A stretch of 64,000 bases of DNA from Ahrensia sp. (lineage in GTDB: Bacteria; Pseudomonadota; Alphaproteobacteria; Rhizobiales; Rhizobiaceae). Location of the stretch: positions 124,001 through 188,000 of the forward strand of contig PAKZ01000006.1 of the NCBI GenBank assembly GCA_002706335.1, in the 5' to 3' direction. Positions 55,814 through 64,000 of the stretch are shown piece after piece; the first letter of the stretch is position 1; each line of letters begins with the position of its first letter. The notes beneath the pieces are model-generated. The model was not told where the DNA came from, made no database searches, and saw only the letters and a list, made by a program, of their open reading frames with translations. The translations under genes were made by a program, and so were the position numbers.

Positions 55814-55851
55814 TGTCTCCCCCCTCCCGCGGTCGCGGGAGGGGGGACATT
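55814..55851. repeat. GC-rich palindrome between convergent genes
   Basis: TGTC-TC-CCCCCTCCCGCG pairs with CGCGGGAGGGGG-GACA, a 16-bp stem with a 2-nt bulge and GT loop. It resembles the C/G-run arms of the repeats at 43-49 kb. It lies between convergent genes and could work as a bidirectional terminator, although T-runs are absent. Confidence 0.75.
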
Positions 55852-55867
55852 GCGTTGCGGCAGCGCC

Positions 55868-56278
55868 TTACTGCGCGGTGACGACCGTCATCACCAGCTT
55901 GCCGTCGACCTTGACCGGGCCGTCTTCCTTGGCGCCGAGCGTGTATTCGAAAATGCCGGTCTCCATGCCGCCGTCCTCGCCATGCAGCATCAGCATCAGC
56001 TTGTCGCCGGACGCGACCTCTTCGGTCAGGATCGCGGTGACGTCGGTGTTCTCGCCCGCCTTGAGCGGCGCGTGGCCGACAACCGGGCCGGGCTTCATGT
56101 CGTCGCCGGTGCGGTGCACGACGAGCCAGCCGTTCTTTTCGGCCATGATCTTCGATGCGGTCACCGTGCCGCCGGAAACGTCCTGGTCCATGCCCTCGAC
56201 CTTGAGGCCGTGGTCCATGGCGAAAGCGGCGGTCGACAGGGCGAGCGTCGCGGCGGTTGCAATGATCAGTGTCTTCAT
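55868..56278 (-). CDS. Small secreted protein, DUF7282-like
   Basis: The 136-residue protein has a signal peptide (MKTLIIATAATLALSTAAFA). The mature part is one small beta-rich domain with GGTVTASKIMAEKNGWLVVH and ending VDGKLVMTVVTAQ. It resembles the DUF7282 domain, of unknown function. A longer frame to 56464 is open, but the signal peptide marks the start. Its 256-bp upstream spacer to the divergent hydrolase shows only promoter-like AT-rich stretches and an ACCGAG/CTCGGT inverted repeat at 56470-56490. Confidence 0.75.
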   Translation of the reverse strand: MKTLIIATAATLALSTAAFAMDHGLKVEGMDQDVSGGTVTASKIMAEKNGWLVVHRTGDDMKPGPVVGHAPLKAGENTDVTAILTEEVASGDKLMLMLHGEDGGMETGIFEYTLGAKEDGPVKVDGKLVMTVVTAQ

Positions 56279-56534
56279 GGGTTTTCTCCGTTTTGAGCTT
56301 CGAACACCCGACATGACGAAACCGGCGGCGGAAAAGTTTCGGGGGCTGGAGAAAGTTTTTTCCAACCGCAACATTACAGAATGTTGCAATTCGTCATCGC
56401 GCAAACCGTTGCCATGAGTCCGGTTGCGGCAATCCGCGCCACATTTGCCCATTTTTCGCCTCAATCTTTACCGAGAGGTCGACACTCGGTAAGAGTTTGT
56501 TAGTGTTCGTTAACTCGACGCCTATGGAGGGGAC

Positions 56535-57566
56535 GTGCGGCTTTCTCGCGGGGAAGACAGCCAGAACAGGATCGGACGGGGATTTCGCATCGCGGTGCTG
56601 CCGCTGATCGCGGTCTTCGCCAATCTCGCATTGCCCACCCAAGCCGCCCTTCCTGAATATTCCGCCCGGGACTGGCCGGCCCCCGCGACCGAAACGCTCG
56701 CCACCCGCCTGTCCGGCGAATTCCATGCACCGTCGCCAGTACAGAAGGCCGCCCTTTCCGCCGGCATCGCCAAGCTGCGTCTGCAGCTCGACGAGGAACG
56801 CGGCGGCCTGGTCGAACTGTTCCCGGAAGGCGAGACGCCCGCGCCCTATGAAGCCGCGACGATCTGGACGGATCGCTGGTCCGCGCCGCAGGCTGCCGAT
56901 ATCGCGCCGGAAGATCCCGACCGCGCCGTGCTGCGCGGCTTCGGCTCCGCGTCCGAAGATCGCTTCGCCGGCGCGCCGCGTCTGATGGTCGATCCGGGCC
57001 GGGCCACCGACGGCAGTCTCGATGCGCTCGCCGTCGCCTATGCGCCTTATGATGCCGGCAAGGTGGTCTGGTCGCAGGCGACCTATCTGTCCGCGCCGAA
57101 ATTGGGCAAGGGCGATCACGCCTGGATGCTCCGGCCGCTTCCCGCCCATGTCTATAACGAGCGCCAGCAGCAATGCCTCGCCACGGCAATCTATTTCGAG
57201 GCGCGCGGCGAGAGCACCAAGGGGCAGGCGGCCGTCGCGCAGGTGATCCTCAACCGTGTGCGCAACCCGGCCTATCCGGACACGATCTGCGGCGTCGTCT
57301 ATCAGAACGCCAATCAGTACAAGCGCTGCCAGTTCTCCTTTGCCTGCGACGGCATCAAGGACCGTATCGGCCGGCCGAGCTCCTATGCGAAGGCGCAGAA
57401 AATCGCCATGGCGGTCACGTCGGGCGAGACCTACATCTCCGAGCTTGGCTCCTCGACCCATTACTTCGCGAATTATGTTCGCCCGAAATGGGCCAACAAC
57501 ATGCAGAAGGTCGCCTCCATCGGCGCGCATGAATTCTTCACCACCCGCGGCGGCGGCTGGAAATAA
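56535..57566 (+). CDS. Cell wall hydrolase, SleB family
   Basis: The 343-residue protein starts at GTG after TGGAGGGGAC. An N-terminal signal or anchor helix (about residues 16-38) is followed by a low-similarity middle region. The C-terminal Hydrolase_2/SleB domain (about residues 210-340) contains QQCLATAIYFEARGE with the catalytic Glu, VAQVILNRV and QFSFACDG. SleB-type lytic transglycosylases cut peptidoglycan; in Alphaproteobacteria they act in envelope growth. It appears monocistronic. Confidence 0.9.
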   Translation: MRLSRGEDSQNRIGRGFRIAVLPLIAVFANLALPTQAALPEYSARDWPAPATETLATRLSGEFHAPSPVQKAALSAGIAKLRLQLDEERGGLVELFPEGETPAPYEAATIWTDRWSAPQAADIAPEDPDRAVLRGFGSASEDRFAGAPRLMVDPGRATDGSLDALAVAYAPYDAGKVVWSQATYLSAPKLGKGDHAWMLRPLPAHVYNERQQQCLATAIYFEARGESTKGQAAVAQVILNRVRNPAYPDTICGVVYQNANQYKRCQFSFACDGIKDRIGRPSSYAKAQKIAMAVTSGETYISELGSSTHYFANYVRPKWANNMQKVASIGAHEFFTTRGGGWK

Positions 57567-57607
57567 GATCTGCTGACAGGCGCGGCGCGCTTCGTTAGTG
57601 TCGGACC

Positions 57608-58678
57608 GTGTCTGACAACAAAATCCCCTTTTTCGACGGTCATAATGATTTCCTGCTGCGGCTGATGATGACGGACGAGACGCGCGGCCCGTTCTGGCGA
57701 GGTCCGCGCGAGACCGGCCATCTCGATCTGGCGCGCATGCGCGAGGGGGGCTTTGCCGGCGGCTTTTTCGCGATTTTCGTGCCGCCGGAGCAGAAAGGCC
57801 CGCGTCGCGATCTCGGCTCGCAAATGGCCAATGCCTCGACCGGAATTCCGCTGCCGCCCCTGATGTCGCATGAGGCGGCCCAGCCGGTTGCGCTCGCCCA
57901 GGCGGGATATCTCCACTGGATGGCGCGCGAGACGCCGGAGGATTTTGCGGTTTGCCGCACGGCCGGTGAAATCCGCGCCGCGATGGACAAGGGCATCATT
58001 GCCGGCGTCATGCATATGGAGGGCGCGGAGGCGATCGGTCCCGACCTGGATGCGCTTTATCTGTTCCACGAGATGGGGCTGCGGTCGCTCGGCCCGGTAT
58101 GGAGCCGGCCGACGATTTTTGGCCATGGCGTACCGATGAAATTTCCCGCCGGCCCGGATATCGGTCCCGGCCTGACCGAGGCGGGCAAGGATCTGGTGCG
58201 GCTTTGCAGCGAGCTTCGCATTCTTGTCGACCTGTCGCATATGAACGAGGCCGGCTTCGACGATGTCGCCGCGCTCTCCGATGCGCCGCTGGTGGCGACC
58301 CACTCCAACGCGCATGCGCTATGCGCCTCGCCACGTAATCTGACCGACCGGCAGCTTGCTGTTATCCGCGAGACCGGCGGGTTGGTCGGCCTGAACTTCG
58401 CGACATTCTATTTGCGCGAGGACGGCAGGTTCTCGGCCGAGATGGGGTGGGACGAGATGCTGCGCCATGCGGATTACCTGATCGAACATCTGGGCGAGGA
58501 CCATGTAGGCCTCGGTTCCGATTTCGACGGCTGCATCGTGCCGAAGCCCGTCGGCGACGTGACCGGCGTCCAGGCCCTGTTCGAGGCACTTCGTGCGCAC
58601 GGCTATGACGACGCGCTGCTGGCCAAGCTCGCCCGCGACAACTGGCTTGCCTGCCTCGAGCGCACGCTCGGCCCATAG
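57608..58678 (+). CDS. Membrane dipeptidase family (M19) protein
   Basis: The 356-residue protein has the M19 renal-dipeptidase pattern: FFDGHNDFLLRL (H-x-D zinc site), GVMHMEGAEAI (bridging Glu), LVDLSHMNEAGF and VATHSNAHALC (two His ligands), and DHVGLGSDFDG (final Asp). It hydrolyses dipeptides or D-containing dipeptides using two zinc ions. No signal peptide is present, so it is cytosolic. The GTG start lies 41 bp after the SleB-type gene, which could share a transcript. Confidence 0.92.
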   Translation: MSDNKIPFFDGHNDFLLRLMMTDETRGPFWRGPRETGHLDLARMREGGFAGGFFAIFVPPEQKGPRRDLGSQMANASTGIPLPPLMSHEAAQPVALAQAGYLHWMARETPEDFAVCRTAGEIRAAMDKGIIAGVMHMEGAEAIGPDLDALYLFHEMGLRSLGPVWSRPTIFGHGVPMKFPAGPDIGPGLTEAGKDLVRLCSELRILVDLSHMNEAGFDDVAALSDAPLVATHSNAHALCASPRNLTDRQLAVIRETGGLVGLNFATFYLREDGRFSAEMGWDEMLRHADYLIEHLGEDHVGLGSDFDGCIVPKPVGDVTGVQALFEALRAHGYDDALLAKLARDNWLACLERTLGP

Positions 58679-58708
58679 CCGGAACGGAAAGTATGCGCTT
58701 ACCTAAGG

Positions 58709-58723
58709 TTAACTGCGTCTTAA
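58709..58723. promoter_or_regulatory. CtrA box upstream of the chemoreceptor gene
   Basis: TTAA-CTGCGTC-TTAA is a perfect TTAA-N7-TTAA match, 114 bp upstream of the chemoreceptor ATG. CtrA is a known direct activator of motility and chemotaxis genes in Alphaproteobacteria. Direct control here is inferred. Confidence 0.6.
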
Positions 58724-58837
58724 ATCCGGCGCGGTAGCTTGCCGGGCTAACGCGCCTTGCGCCTGCCTGAGCATGACGCTCGCATGATCCGCCGGTTCGG
58801 CATGTCCTCGTGATCTTCGAACCGGAGCTCCGCATCC

Positions 58838-61240
58838 ATGCTGATTTCGCGCAAATTGCCGCTTGCCGCAGCCGTGCTCACAATCGTCTCCATTGGTGTC
58901 GCCAGCACCGCCAGCCTGATGATCGCTTCCGGCACGGTCCGGCAGGAAGCCCAGGAAAAGCTTGAGGCGGTCGCTGACGGACGGCGCAACGAACTCGAGA
59001 TCTATCTCCAGAGCGTGCTGCAGGATCTCGGTACCCAGGCCCTGTCGAAAAACACGATCTCGGCGCTGAACTCCTTCATGGCTGCGTGGAACGTCTCGGG
59101 CGACAACGCCCAGGAGGAGATGCAGCGCCGCTACATCACCGACAATCCGAACGAGGTCGGCAAGAAGGACCTGCTCGACACCGCCGGCAATGGCGACGCC
59201 TATGACGCGGTCCACAATATCTATCACCCTGCCTTCCGCGAGCATCTGCGCGAGTTCGGTTATTACGACATCTTCCTTTTCGACCTGAAGGGCAACCTCG
59301 TTTACACGGTCTTCAAGGAAGCCGACTATGCGACCAACCTCCTGACCGGGGAGTGGAAGGATACCGGACTTGGCAAGGTCTATGCGCAGTCGCTGGAAGC
59401 CGAAGGCGCCGGCAGTTTCTCCTTTTCCGATTTCGAGACCTACGCTCCGTCGAACGGTGCGCCGGCAAGCTTCCTCGCGGCCCCGGTCGTCGACAATGGC
59501 AACAAGATCGGCGTGATCGCCTTCCAGATGCCTGCGGACCATATCGGCGAAGTTATGTCCAATGTGACAGGGCTCGGCGAGACCGGAGAGACGGTACTTC
59601 TCAACAAGGACGGCGTGTTCATTTCGGACGCGGTGCGCACCGGCGAAAACGAGACCCTGACGCAAAAGCTCGACATTCCGGGCTTGGCTTCGCTCGGTCA
59701 TGACGGCGTCATGGCCGCGACCACCGATGCCTATCGCGACATGACGGCCGATCTATCGATTGCCAGGGTCGACTTCATGGACGCGGGCTGGTCGGTTGCG
59801 GCGATCATCGATCGCGCCGAAATCCTGCAAGGCGTAACCTCGATGCGGAACACCGTTCTGGTGGTCGCGCTGATGCTGCTCGCCGTTTCGCTGGCGCTCA
59901 GCACGTGGTTTTCGCGCAGCCTCAGCCGCCCGATCGGTGCGCTCGTCGGCGAAATGAAGCGGCTCGCTGACGGAGATACCGGCATCGCGCTGGACGGGCA
60001 GGACCGGCACGACGAAATCGGCGACATGGTGCGCTCGGTCGCGGTCTTCCGGGACGCTGCAGTGGAAAAGGAACGGCTGGAAGGTGAGGCGGAGGCCAAT
60101 CGTTCCCTGTCTGAAAAGGAGCGCGCCGAACGCGCGGCGCAGGAGGCGGAAGAGCAGCGTCGCATGAAGGAAGCCGTCGATGCGCTGGCCGGCGGCCTGG
60201 CGCGTCTGGCTGACGGCGATCTCGCGGTGTCGCTTGACGAGCCTTTCATGGAAAGCCTCGACAGTCTGCGTGTCAATTTCAACGCCTCGGTTTCGAACCT
60301 CAACGACACATTGTTGATGATCCGGGACAAGTCGGGCTCAATCGACAACAACTCCGCCGAGGTCCGCGCGGCTGCCGACGAGTTGTCGCGGCGCACTGAG
60401 CAGCAGGCGGCGGCGCTGGAGGAGACATCATCGACACTCGAGGAGATCACCGCCACAATCAAGGAAACGGCGGGCAACGCCAACGAAGTGGCCGGTATTG
60501 CCAATTCGACGAAGGATCATTCTGACCGCTCCGCGGAGGTCGTTACGAAGGCGGCCGATGCGATGCAAGGGATCGAAAAAGCCAGCGGCGAGATCGCGAA
60601 AATCATCTCGGTGATAGACGAAATCGCTTTCCAGACGAATCTCCTGGCCCTCAATGCCGGAGTCGAAGCTGCGCGGGCAGGCGAGGCGGGTATGGGGTTT
60701 GCAGTCGTGGCCACGGAAGTGCGCGAATTGGCGCAACGGTCGGCACAGGCCGCCAAGGAGATCAAGGAACTGATAACCCGGTCTGGCGACGAGGTCAGGA
60801 ATGGCGTCGAACTGGTCCGTGCTGTTGCGACCGCGCTGGGCGAGATCACTCAGAATGTCACCAACATCAACGAACGTATCGGTGGGATCGCCCGGGCCAC
60901 GACGGAACAGCTTTCCGGCGTGGAGGGAATCAATTCTGCGGTTGGGCAGATCGATCAGGTGACGCAGAAGAACGCGGCGATGGTCGAAGAAACCACTGCC
61001 GTGGCGCACAGCCTTGCCGGCGACGTGTCGGAACTGTCGAACATGATCGGCGGGTTCCGACTGTCCGGAGACGCGGCATCGGCTAAGGGCCGCCCAGTCG
61101 CGGTGCAAGCTTCGCTTAGCCGCCCGGCGCCGGCCGAGTCGCCGGCGCGCAAGCTCGTGAAGTCGGTCTCCAACGCTTTCGGTTTCAAGGGGAACGCTGC
61201 GCTGGCCTCGAAAGCCGAAGACGAGTGGGAAGAGTTCTAA
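58838..61240 (+). CDS. Methyl-accepting chemotaxis protein
   Basis: The 800-residue chemoreceptor has TM1 (about residues 7-30), a periplasmic double-Cache-like sensor (about 40-330) and TM2 (about 338-360). HAMP (about 360-415), a second HAMP-like segment (about 445-500) and a signalling domain with [25 protein letters not shown] follow. The very C-terminus DEWEEF resembles the CheR/CheB-tethering pentapeptide. The ligand is unknown. It is a stand-alone gene with a CtrA site upstream. Confidence 0.95.
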   Translation: MLISRKLPLAAAVLTIVSIGVASTASLMIASGTVRQEAQEKLEAVADGRRNELEIYLQSVLQDLGTQALSKNTISALNSFMAAWNVSGDNAQEEMQRRYITDNPNEVGKKDLLDTAGNGDAYDAVHNIYHPAFREHLREFGYYDIFLFDLKGNLVYTVFKEADYATNLLTGEWKDTGLGKVYAQSLEAEGAGSFSFSDFETYAPSNGAPASFLAAPVVDNGNKIGVIAFQMPADHIGEVMSNVTGLGETGETVLLNKDGVFISDAVRTGENETLTQKLDIPGLASLGHDGVMAATTDAYRDMTADLSIARVDFMDAGWSVAAIIDRAEILQGVTSMRNTVLVVALMLLAVSLALSTWFSRSLSRPIGALVGEMKRLADGDTGIALDGQDRHDEIGDMVRSVAVFRDAAVEKERLEGEAEANRSLSEKERAERAAQEAEEQRRMKEAVDALAGGLARLADGDLAVSLDEPFMESLDSLRVNFNASVSNLNDTLLMIRDKSGSIDNNSAEVRAAADELSRRTEQQAAALEETSSTLEEITATIKETAGNANEVAGIANSTKDHSDRSAEVVTKAADAMQGIEKASGEIAKIISVIDEIAFQTNLLALNAGVEAARAGEAGMGFAVVATEVRELAQRSAQAAKEIKELITRSGDEVRNGVELVRAVATALGEITQNVTNINERIGGIARATTEQLSGVEGINSAVGQIDQVTQKNAAMVEETTAVAHSLAGDVSELSNMIGGFRLSGDAASAKGRPVAVQASLSRPAPAESPARKLVKSVSNAFGFKGNAALASKAEDEWEEF

Positions 61241-61244
61241 GGCC

Positions 61245-63053
61245 CTACTCTCCGAGCGCGATTCCCTCGCGGCGCGGATCGGCACCACCTTTTAGTCCGT
61301 CCGGGCCGATCGAGATCGCGTGCAATCCCGAGTTGAGCTCGCGAACCGAGACCTCGTAGCCGAGGGCTTCCAGCGCCGGCTGCAACGCGGCCATGTCGGT
61401 GCCTTCCTCCAGATCGAAGGTGCCGAAGCGATTGAGTGCGTGCGGCATGGAGACCGCCTGCTGCACATCCATGCCCCAGGTCAGATGGGCGAGAATTGCC
61501 TGCGCGACATAACCGATGATGCGCGATCCGCCCGGCGAGCCGATGGAGAGCACCGGCTTGCCGTCTTCCATGACGATGGTCGGAGACATGGAAGAGCGCG
61601 GGCGCTTGCCCGGCTCGACGCGGTTGGCGATGGGCTTGCCGTCGTCCTGAGTGGCGAAGGAGAAGTCCGTCAGCTCGTTGTTGAGCAGGAAGCCATTGGT
61701 CATCAGCCGCGATCCGAAGCCGTTCTCGATCGTCGTTGTCATCGACAGAACATTGCCGTCCGCATCGACGATGGAGATATGGCTGGTCGAGGGGAACTCG
61801 ATCGACTGATCGTCACCCATAAGCATCGCGTGGTCGAAAGCCGGCACGCCGGGCTCGACGCTTTCCAGCGCCTTGCCGCCATCCATCCGGTCGCCTTCGA
61901 TAATGCCGGCACGCTCTTCGAGATAGGCGGGGTCGATCAGGCCCTTTGTCGGCATGGGCACGAAATCGCTATCGGCCATGTAGCGGCCGCGGTCGGCGAA
62001 GGCGAGGCGGGAGGCGTCGCCGATCATCCGCCAGGTGTCCGGATCCTCGGGATCGCTGATCTCGAAATTGCCGAGGATGCCGAGGATTTGTCCGACTGTC
62101 AGCGCACCGGAGGAGGGCGGCCCCATGCCGCACACGTCATATTGGCGGTAGGGCGCGCAAATCGCATCGCGCTGCTTCACGGTGTAGGCGGCGAAATCCT
62201 TCATGGACAGTACGCCGGGATTGCCCTCGGCATTGCGGACCGTGTCGACGATATTCTCGGCGATCGCACCGGAATAGAATGCTTCCGCGCCGCCTTCCGA
62301 AAAGGTGCGCAACGTGTCGGCATAGGCCGGGTTCTGGATGCGCGTGCCGGCCTGCAGCGGCTGGCCGCCTGGCATGAAGTAATTCGCCGTGGTGGCGAAG
62401 CGCGACAGCCGGTCCGTGTCGGATGCGATCAGGCTGGCCAGACGGGGCGAGACCTCGAAGCCGCGATCGGCCAGCGTGATCGCATCGTCGAAGAGATCGG
62501 ACCATTGGGCGCGGCCCCAGCGCTTCCATGCTTCTTCCATCAGCATGGGCGTGCCCGGCGTGCCGACCGAGCGGCCGCCGACGACGGCGTCGAAGAATTT
62601 CAGCGGCTCGCCATTCTCGTCCTGAAACAGGGTCGGCGTCGCTTCCATGGGAGCGGTCTCGCGGCCGTCCAGCGTGGTCACCTCGCCGGTCTTCGCGTCA
62701 TACCAGACCAGGAACGCGCCGCCGCCCATGCCGGAGGATTGCGGCTCGACAAGGCCCAGGACCGATTGCACGGCGACCATGGCGTCTGCGGCGGAACCGC
62801 CATTCGCAAGCACCTTCGCGCCGGCCTCGACAGCAAGCGGATTGGCGGCGGCAACCATCCATTTCTTCGCCTCGACGGGCTTGCCGGCGGCCTTTGCGTC
62901 CTGCGCGTCGCGAATCGCTTCCGAGGTCACGGAGATGAAACCGCTTGCGCCGGCCTCCGGGGCGACCGCGTCTGAGGCCTCCTGGGCCGGGATTGCGGCG
63001 GTTGTCGCGAGAATGAGGGTTAGCGCCGTCGTGGCGGCCAAGGTCTTGTGCAT
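61245..63053 (-). CDS. ggt: Gamma-glutamyltransferase
   Basis: The 602-residue precursor has a signal peptide (MHKTLAATTALTLILATTAAIPA). The GGT fold includes NPLAVEAGAKVLANGGSAADA, EPQSSGMGGGAF, DGRETAP and the self-cleavage site PS-T423-SHISIVD, where Thr423 is the nucleophile (the usual second Thr is Ser). GPPSSGALTVGQ precedes it. The enzyme works in the periplasm on glutathione and other gamma-glutamyl compounds. An upstream in-frame start at 63146 lacks the signal peptide at its N-terminus. It is convergent with the chemoreceptor gene. Confidence 0.95.
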   Translation of the reverse strand: MHKTLAATTALTLILATTAAIPAQEASDAVAPEAGASGFISVTSEAIRDAQDAKAAGKPVEAKKWMVAAANPLAVEAGAKVLANGGSAADAMVAVQSVLGLVEPQSSGMGGGAFLVWYDAKTGEVTTLDGRETAPMEATPTLFQDENGEPLKFFDAVVGGRSVGTPGTPMLMEEAWKRWGRAQWSDLFDDAITLADRGFEVSPRLASLIASDTDRLSRFATTANYFMPGGQPLQAGTRIQNPAYADTLRTFSEGGAEAFYSGAIAENIVDTVRNAEGNPGVLSMKDFAAYTVKQRDAICAPYRQYDVCGMGPPSSGALTVGQILGILGNFEISDPEDPDTWRMIGDASRLAFADRGRYMADSDFVPMPTKGLIDPAYLEERAGIIEGDRMDGGKALESVEPGVPAFDHAMLMGDDQSIEFPSTSHISIVDADGNVLSMTTTIENGFGSRLMTNGFLLNNELTDFSFATQDDGKPIANRVEPGKRPRSSMSPTIVMEDGKPVLSIGSPGGSRIIGYVAQAILAHLTWGMDVQQAVSMPHALNRFGTFDLEEGTDMAALQPALEALGYEVSVRELNSGLHAISIGPDGLKGGADPRREGIALGE

Positions 63054-63174
63054 GGGATTCTCCTTCCAGAGCGGCATTAGACCGCTGAAATTATGACACT
63101 GGCAAGATACGACACGGGAAGACTTGCCTTTGGCCTCCATCGGCATGCAAATGGCTCGTCAGGGAGGAACGGCA

Positions 63175-64000
63175 ATGTTCGATCATACGATGCGGTTCGG
63201 GTTGGGTGAGGAGATCGATGCGCTGCGCGAGATGGTTCGGCGCTTCGCGGCCGAAGAGATCGCGCCGCGCGCCGGCGAGATCGACGCGAGCAACGAATTC
63301 CCGATGGATCTGTGGGAAAAGATGGGCGCGCTCGGCCTGCACGCCATCACCGTGCCGGAGGAGGATGGCGGCTCGGCCATGGGCTATCTCGCCCATTGCG
63401 TCGCGGTGGAGGAGATCAGCCGCGCCTCGGCTTCCGTCGGGCTGTCCTATGGCGCGCACTCCAATCTCTGCATCAACCAGCTGCGCCGCTGGGGGACGTC
63501 CGAGCAGAAGGCGAAATACCTGCCGAAGCTGATTTCGGGCGAACATGTCGGCTCGCTCGCGATGAGCGAACCCGGCGCGGGTTCCGACGTCGTGTCGATG
63601 AACCTCAGGGCCGAGAAGCGCAACGACCGGTACGTGCTCAACGGCAACAAGATGTGGATCACCAACGGGCCGGACGCCTCGACGCTGATCGTCTATGCCA
63701 AGACCGATCCGGACGCCGGTCCGCGCGGCATCACCGCTTTCCTGATCGAGAAGGGTTTCGCCGGCTTCACGACGGCGCAGAAGCTCGACAAGCTCGGCAT
63801 GCGCGGCTCCAACACCTGCGAGCTGGTGTTCGAGGATTGCGAGGTGCCGTTCGAGAATGTGCTCGGCGAGGAGGGCAAGGGCGTCAACGTGCTGATGTCC
63901 GGGCTCGATTACGAGCGGGTGGTGCTCGCCGCTGGTCCGGTCGGCATCATGGCGGCGGCGCTCGATGTCGTCGTGCCTTATGTTCATGAGCGCGAGCAGT
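63175..64000 (+). CDS. ivd: Isovaleryl-CoA dehydrogenase, N-terminal part (cut by window edge)
   Basis: The frame is open from ATG 63175 (after AGGGAGGAACGGCA) to the window end, giving about 275 residues of a ~390-residue acyl-CoA dehydrogenase. It has [16 protein letters not shown] and [15 protein letters not shown] (FAD-binding), [10 protein letters not shown] and [17 protein letters not shown], which match isovaleryl-CoA dehydrogenase best. The [16 protein letters not shown] helix that carries the IVD-type Glu base region is included. It oxidises isovaleryl-CoA in leucine breakdown. Further liu genes would be expected downstream. Confidence 0.9.
   Translation, partial: MFDHTMRFGLGEEIDALREMVRRFAAEEIAPRAGEIDASNEFPMDLWEKMGALGLHAITVPEEDGGSAMGYLAHCVAVEEISRASASVGLSYGAHSNLCINQLRRWGTSEQKAKYLPKLISGEHVGSLAMSEPGAGSDVVSMNLRAEKRNDRYVLNGNKMWITNGPDASTLIVYAKTDPDAGPRGITAFLIEKGFAGFTTAQKLDKLGMRGSNTCELVFEDCEVPFENVLGEEGKGVNVLMSGLDYERVVLAAGPVGIMAAALDVVVPYVHEREQ

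Noticed and set aside
56500-56513. TTAG-N6-TTAA upstream of the SleB gene as a CtrA box
   Set aside because: The spacer is 6 instead of 7 and the first half has a mismatch.

Overview
The window is about 62-65% G+C by eye and reads as an Alphaproteobacterium of the order Hyphomicrobiales (Rhizobiales-like). Supporting this are a minCDE cluster with MinE, the ccoNOQP/ccoGHIS (fixNOQP/fixGHIS) order, an FnrL-type regulator, a PccR-like regulator divergent from pccB, CtrA-type TTAA-N7-TTAA sites, and GC-rich palindromic repeats of the rhizobial kind. Genus cannot be told from the sequence alone.

Layout. 1-2.2 kb: the 3' end of a PaaE-like reductase, then minCDE on the minus strand. 2.3-12.6 kb: two small secreted proteins, homogentisate dioxygenase, an APC-type permease, a luciferase-like monooxygenase, a BNR-repeat protein, a dienelactone hydrolase-like enzyme, a membrane cyclic-nucleotide-binding (Popeye-like) protein, an MFS transporter and a GFA-like protein. 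12.6-20.4 kb: a di-haem oxidoreductase/ASPIC-UnbV pair downstream of a ROK repressor, divergent from a xylose-type ABC importer (xylFHG). 20.5-36.9 kb: a microaerobic respiration region with fnrL, hemN, a hemerythrin-like protein, ccoNOQP, ccoGHIS and a decayed SCO1/senC remnant, plus DUF2270 and AGCS proteins. Two good FNR boxes (24587-24600 and 30539-30552) tie these genes together.

37-49.2 kb: an FAD oxidoreductase, then the propionyl-CoA to succinyl-CoA block (pccR, pccB, pccA, methylmalonyl-CoA mutase). This block is interrupted by kptA, yghU, a small conserved protein, two DUF559 nuclease-like genes and at least six palindromic repeats. 49.4-50.9 kb: a PAS-PAS-GGDEF diguanylate cyclase.

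51.1-54.9 kb: an AT-richer accessory island. It carries a two-gene cassette of a thymidylate-synthase-fold enzyme with Asp at the position that makes TS specific for dUMP (predicting a dCMP methylase or hydroxymethylase), overlapping a protein resembling the alpha-glutamyl/putrescinyl thymine pyrophosphorylase clade 3 family. Convergent to it is a HigB-like toxin with a HigA-HTH/ImmA metallopeptidase antitoxin. I regard this cassette, a candidate nucleotide or DNA base-modification (possibly anti-phage) system, as the most interesting part of the window. 54.9-64 kb returns to host-like genes: a rhizobial hypothetical, a small secreted protein, a SleB hydrolase, an M19 dipeptidase, a chemoreceptor with a CtrA site, gamma-glutamyltransferase and the 5' part of isovaleryl-CoA dehydrogenase.

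All functions are inferred from sequence reading without database searches. Protein-family names are from memory, and start codons are chosen from ribosome-binding sites, signal peptides and overlaps.
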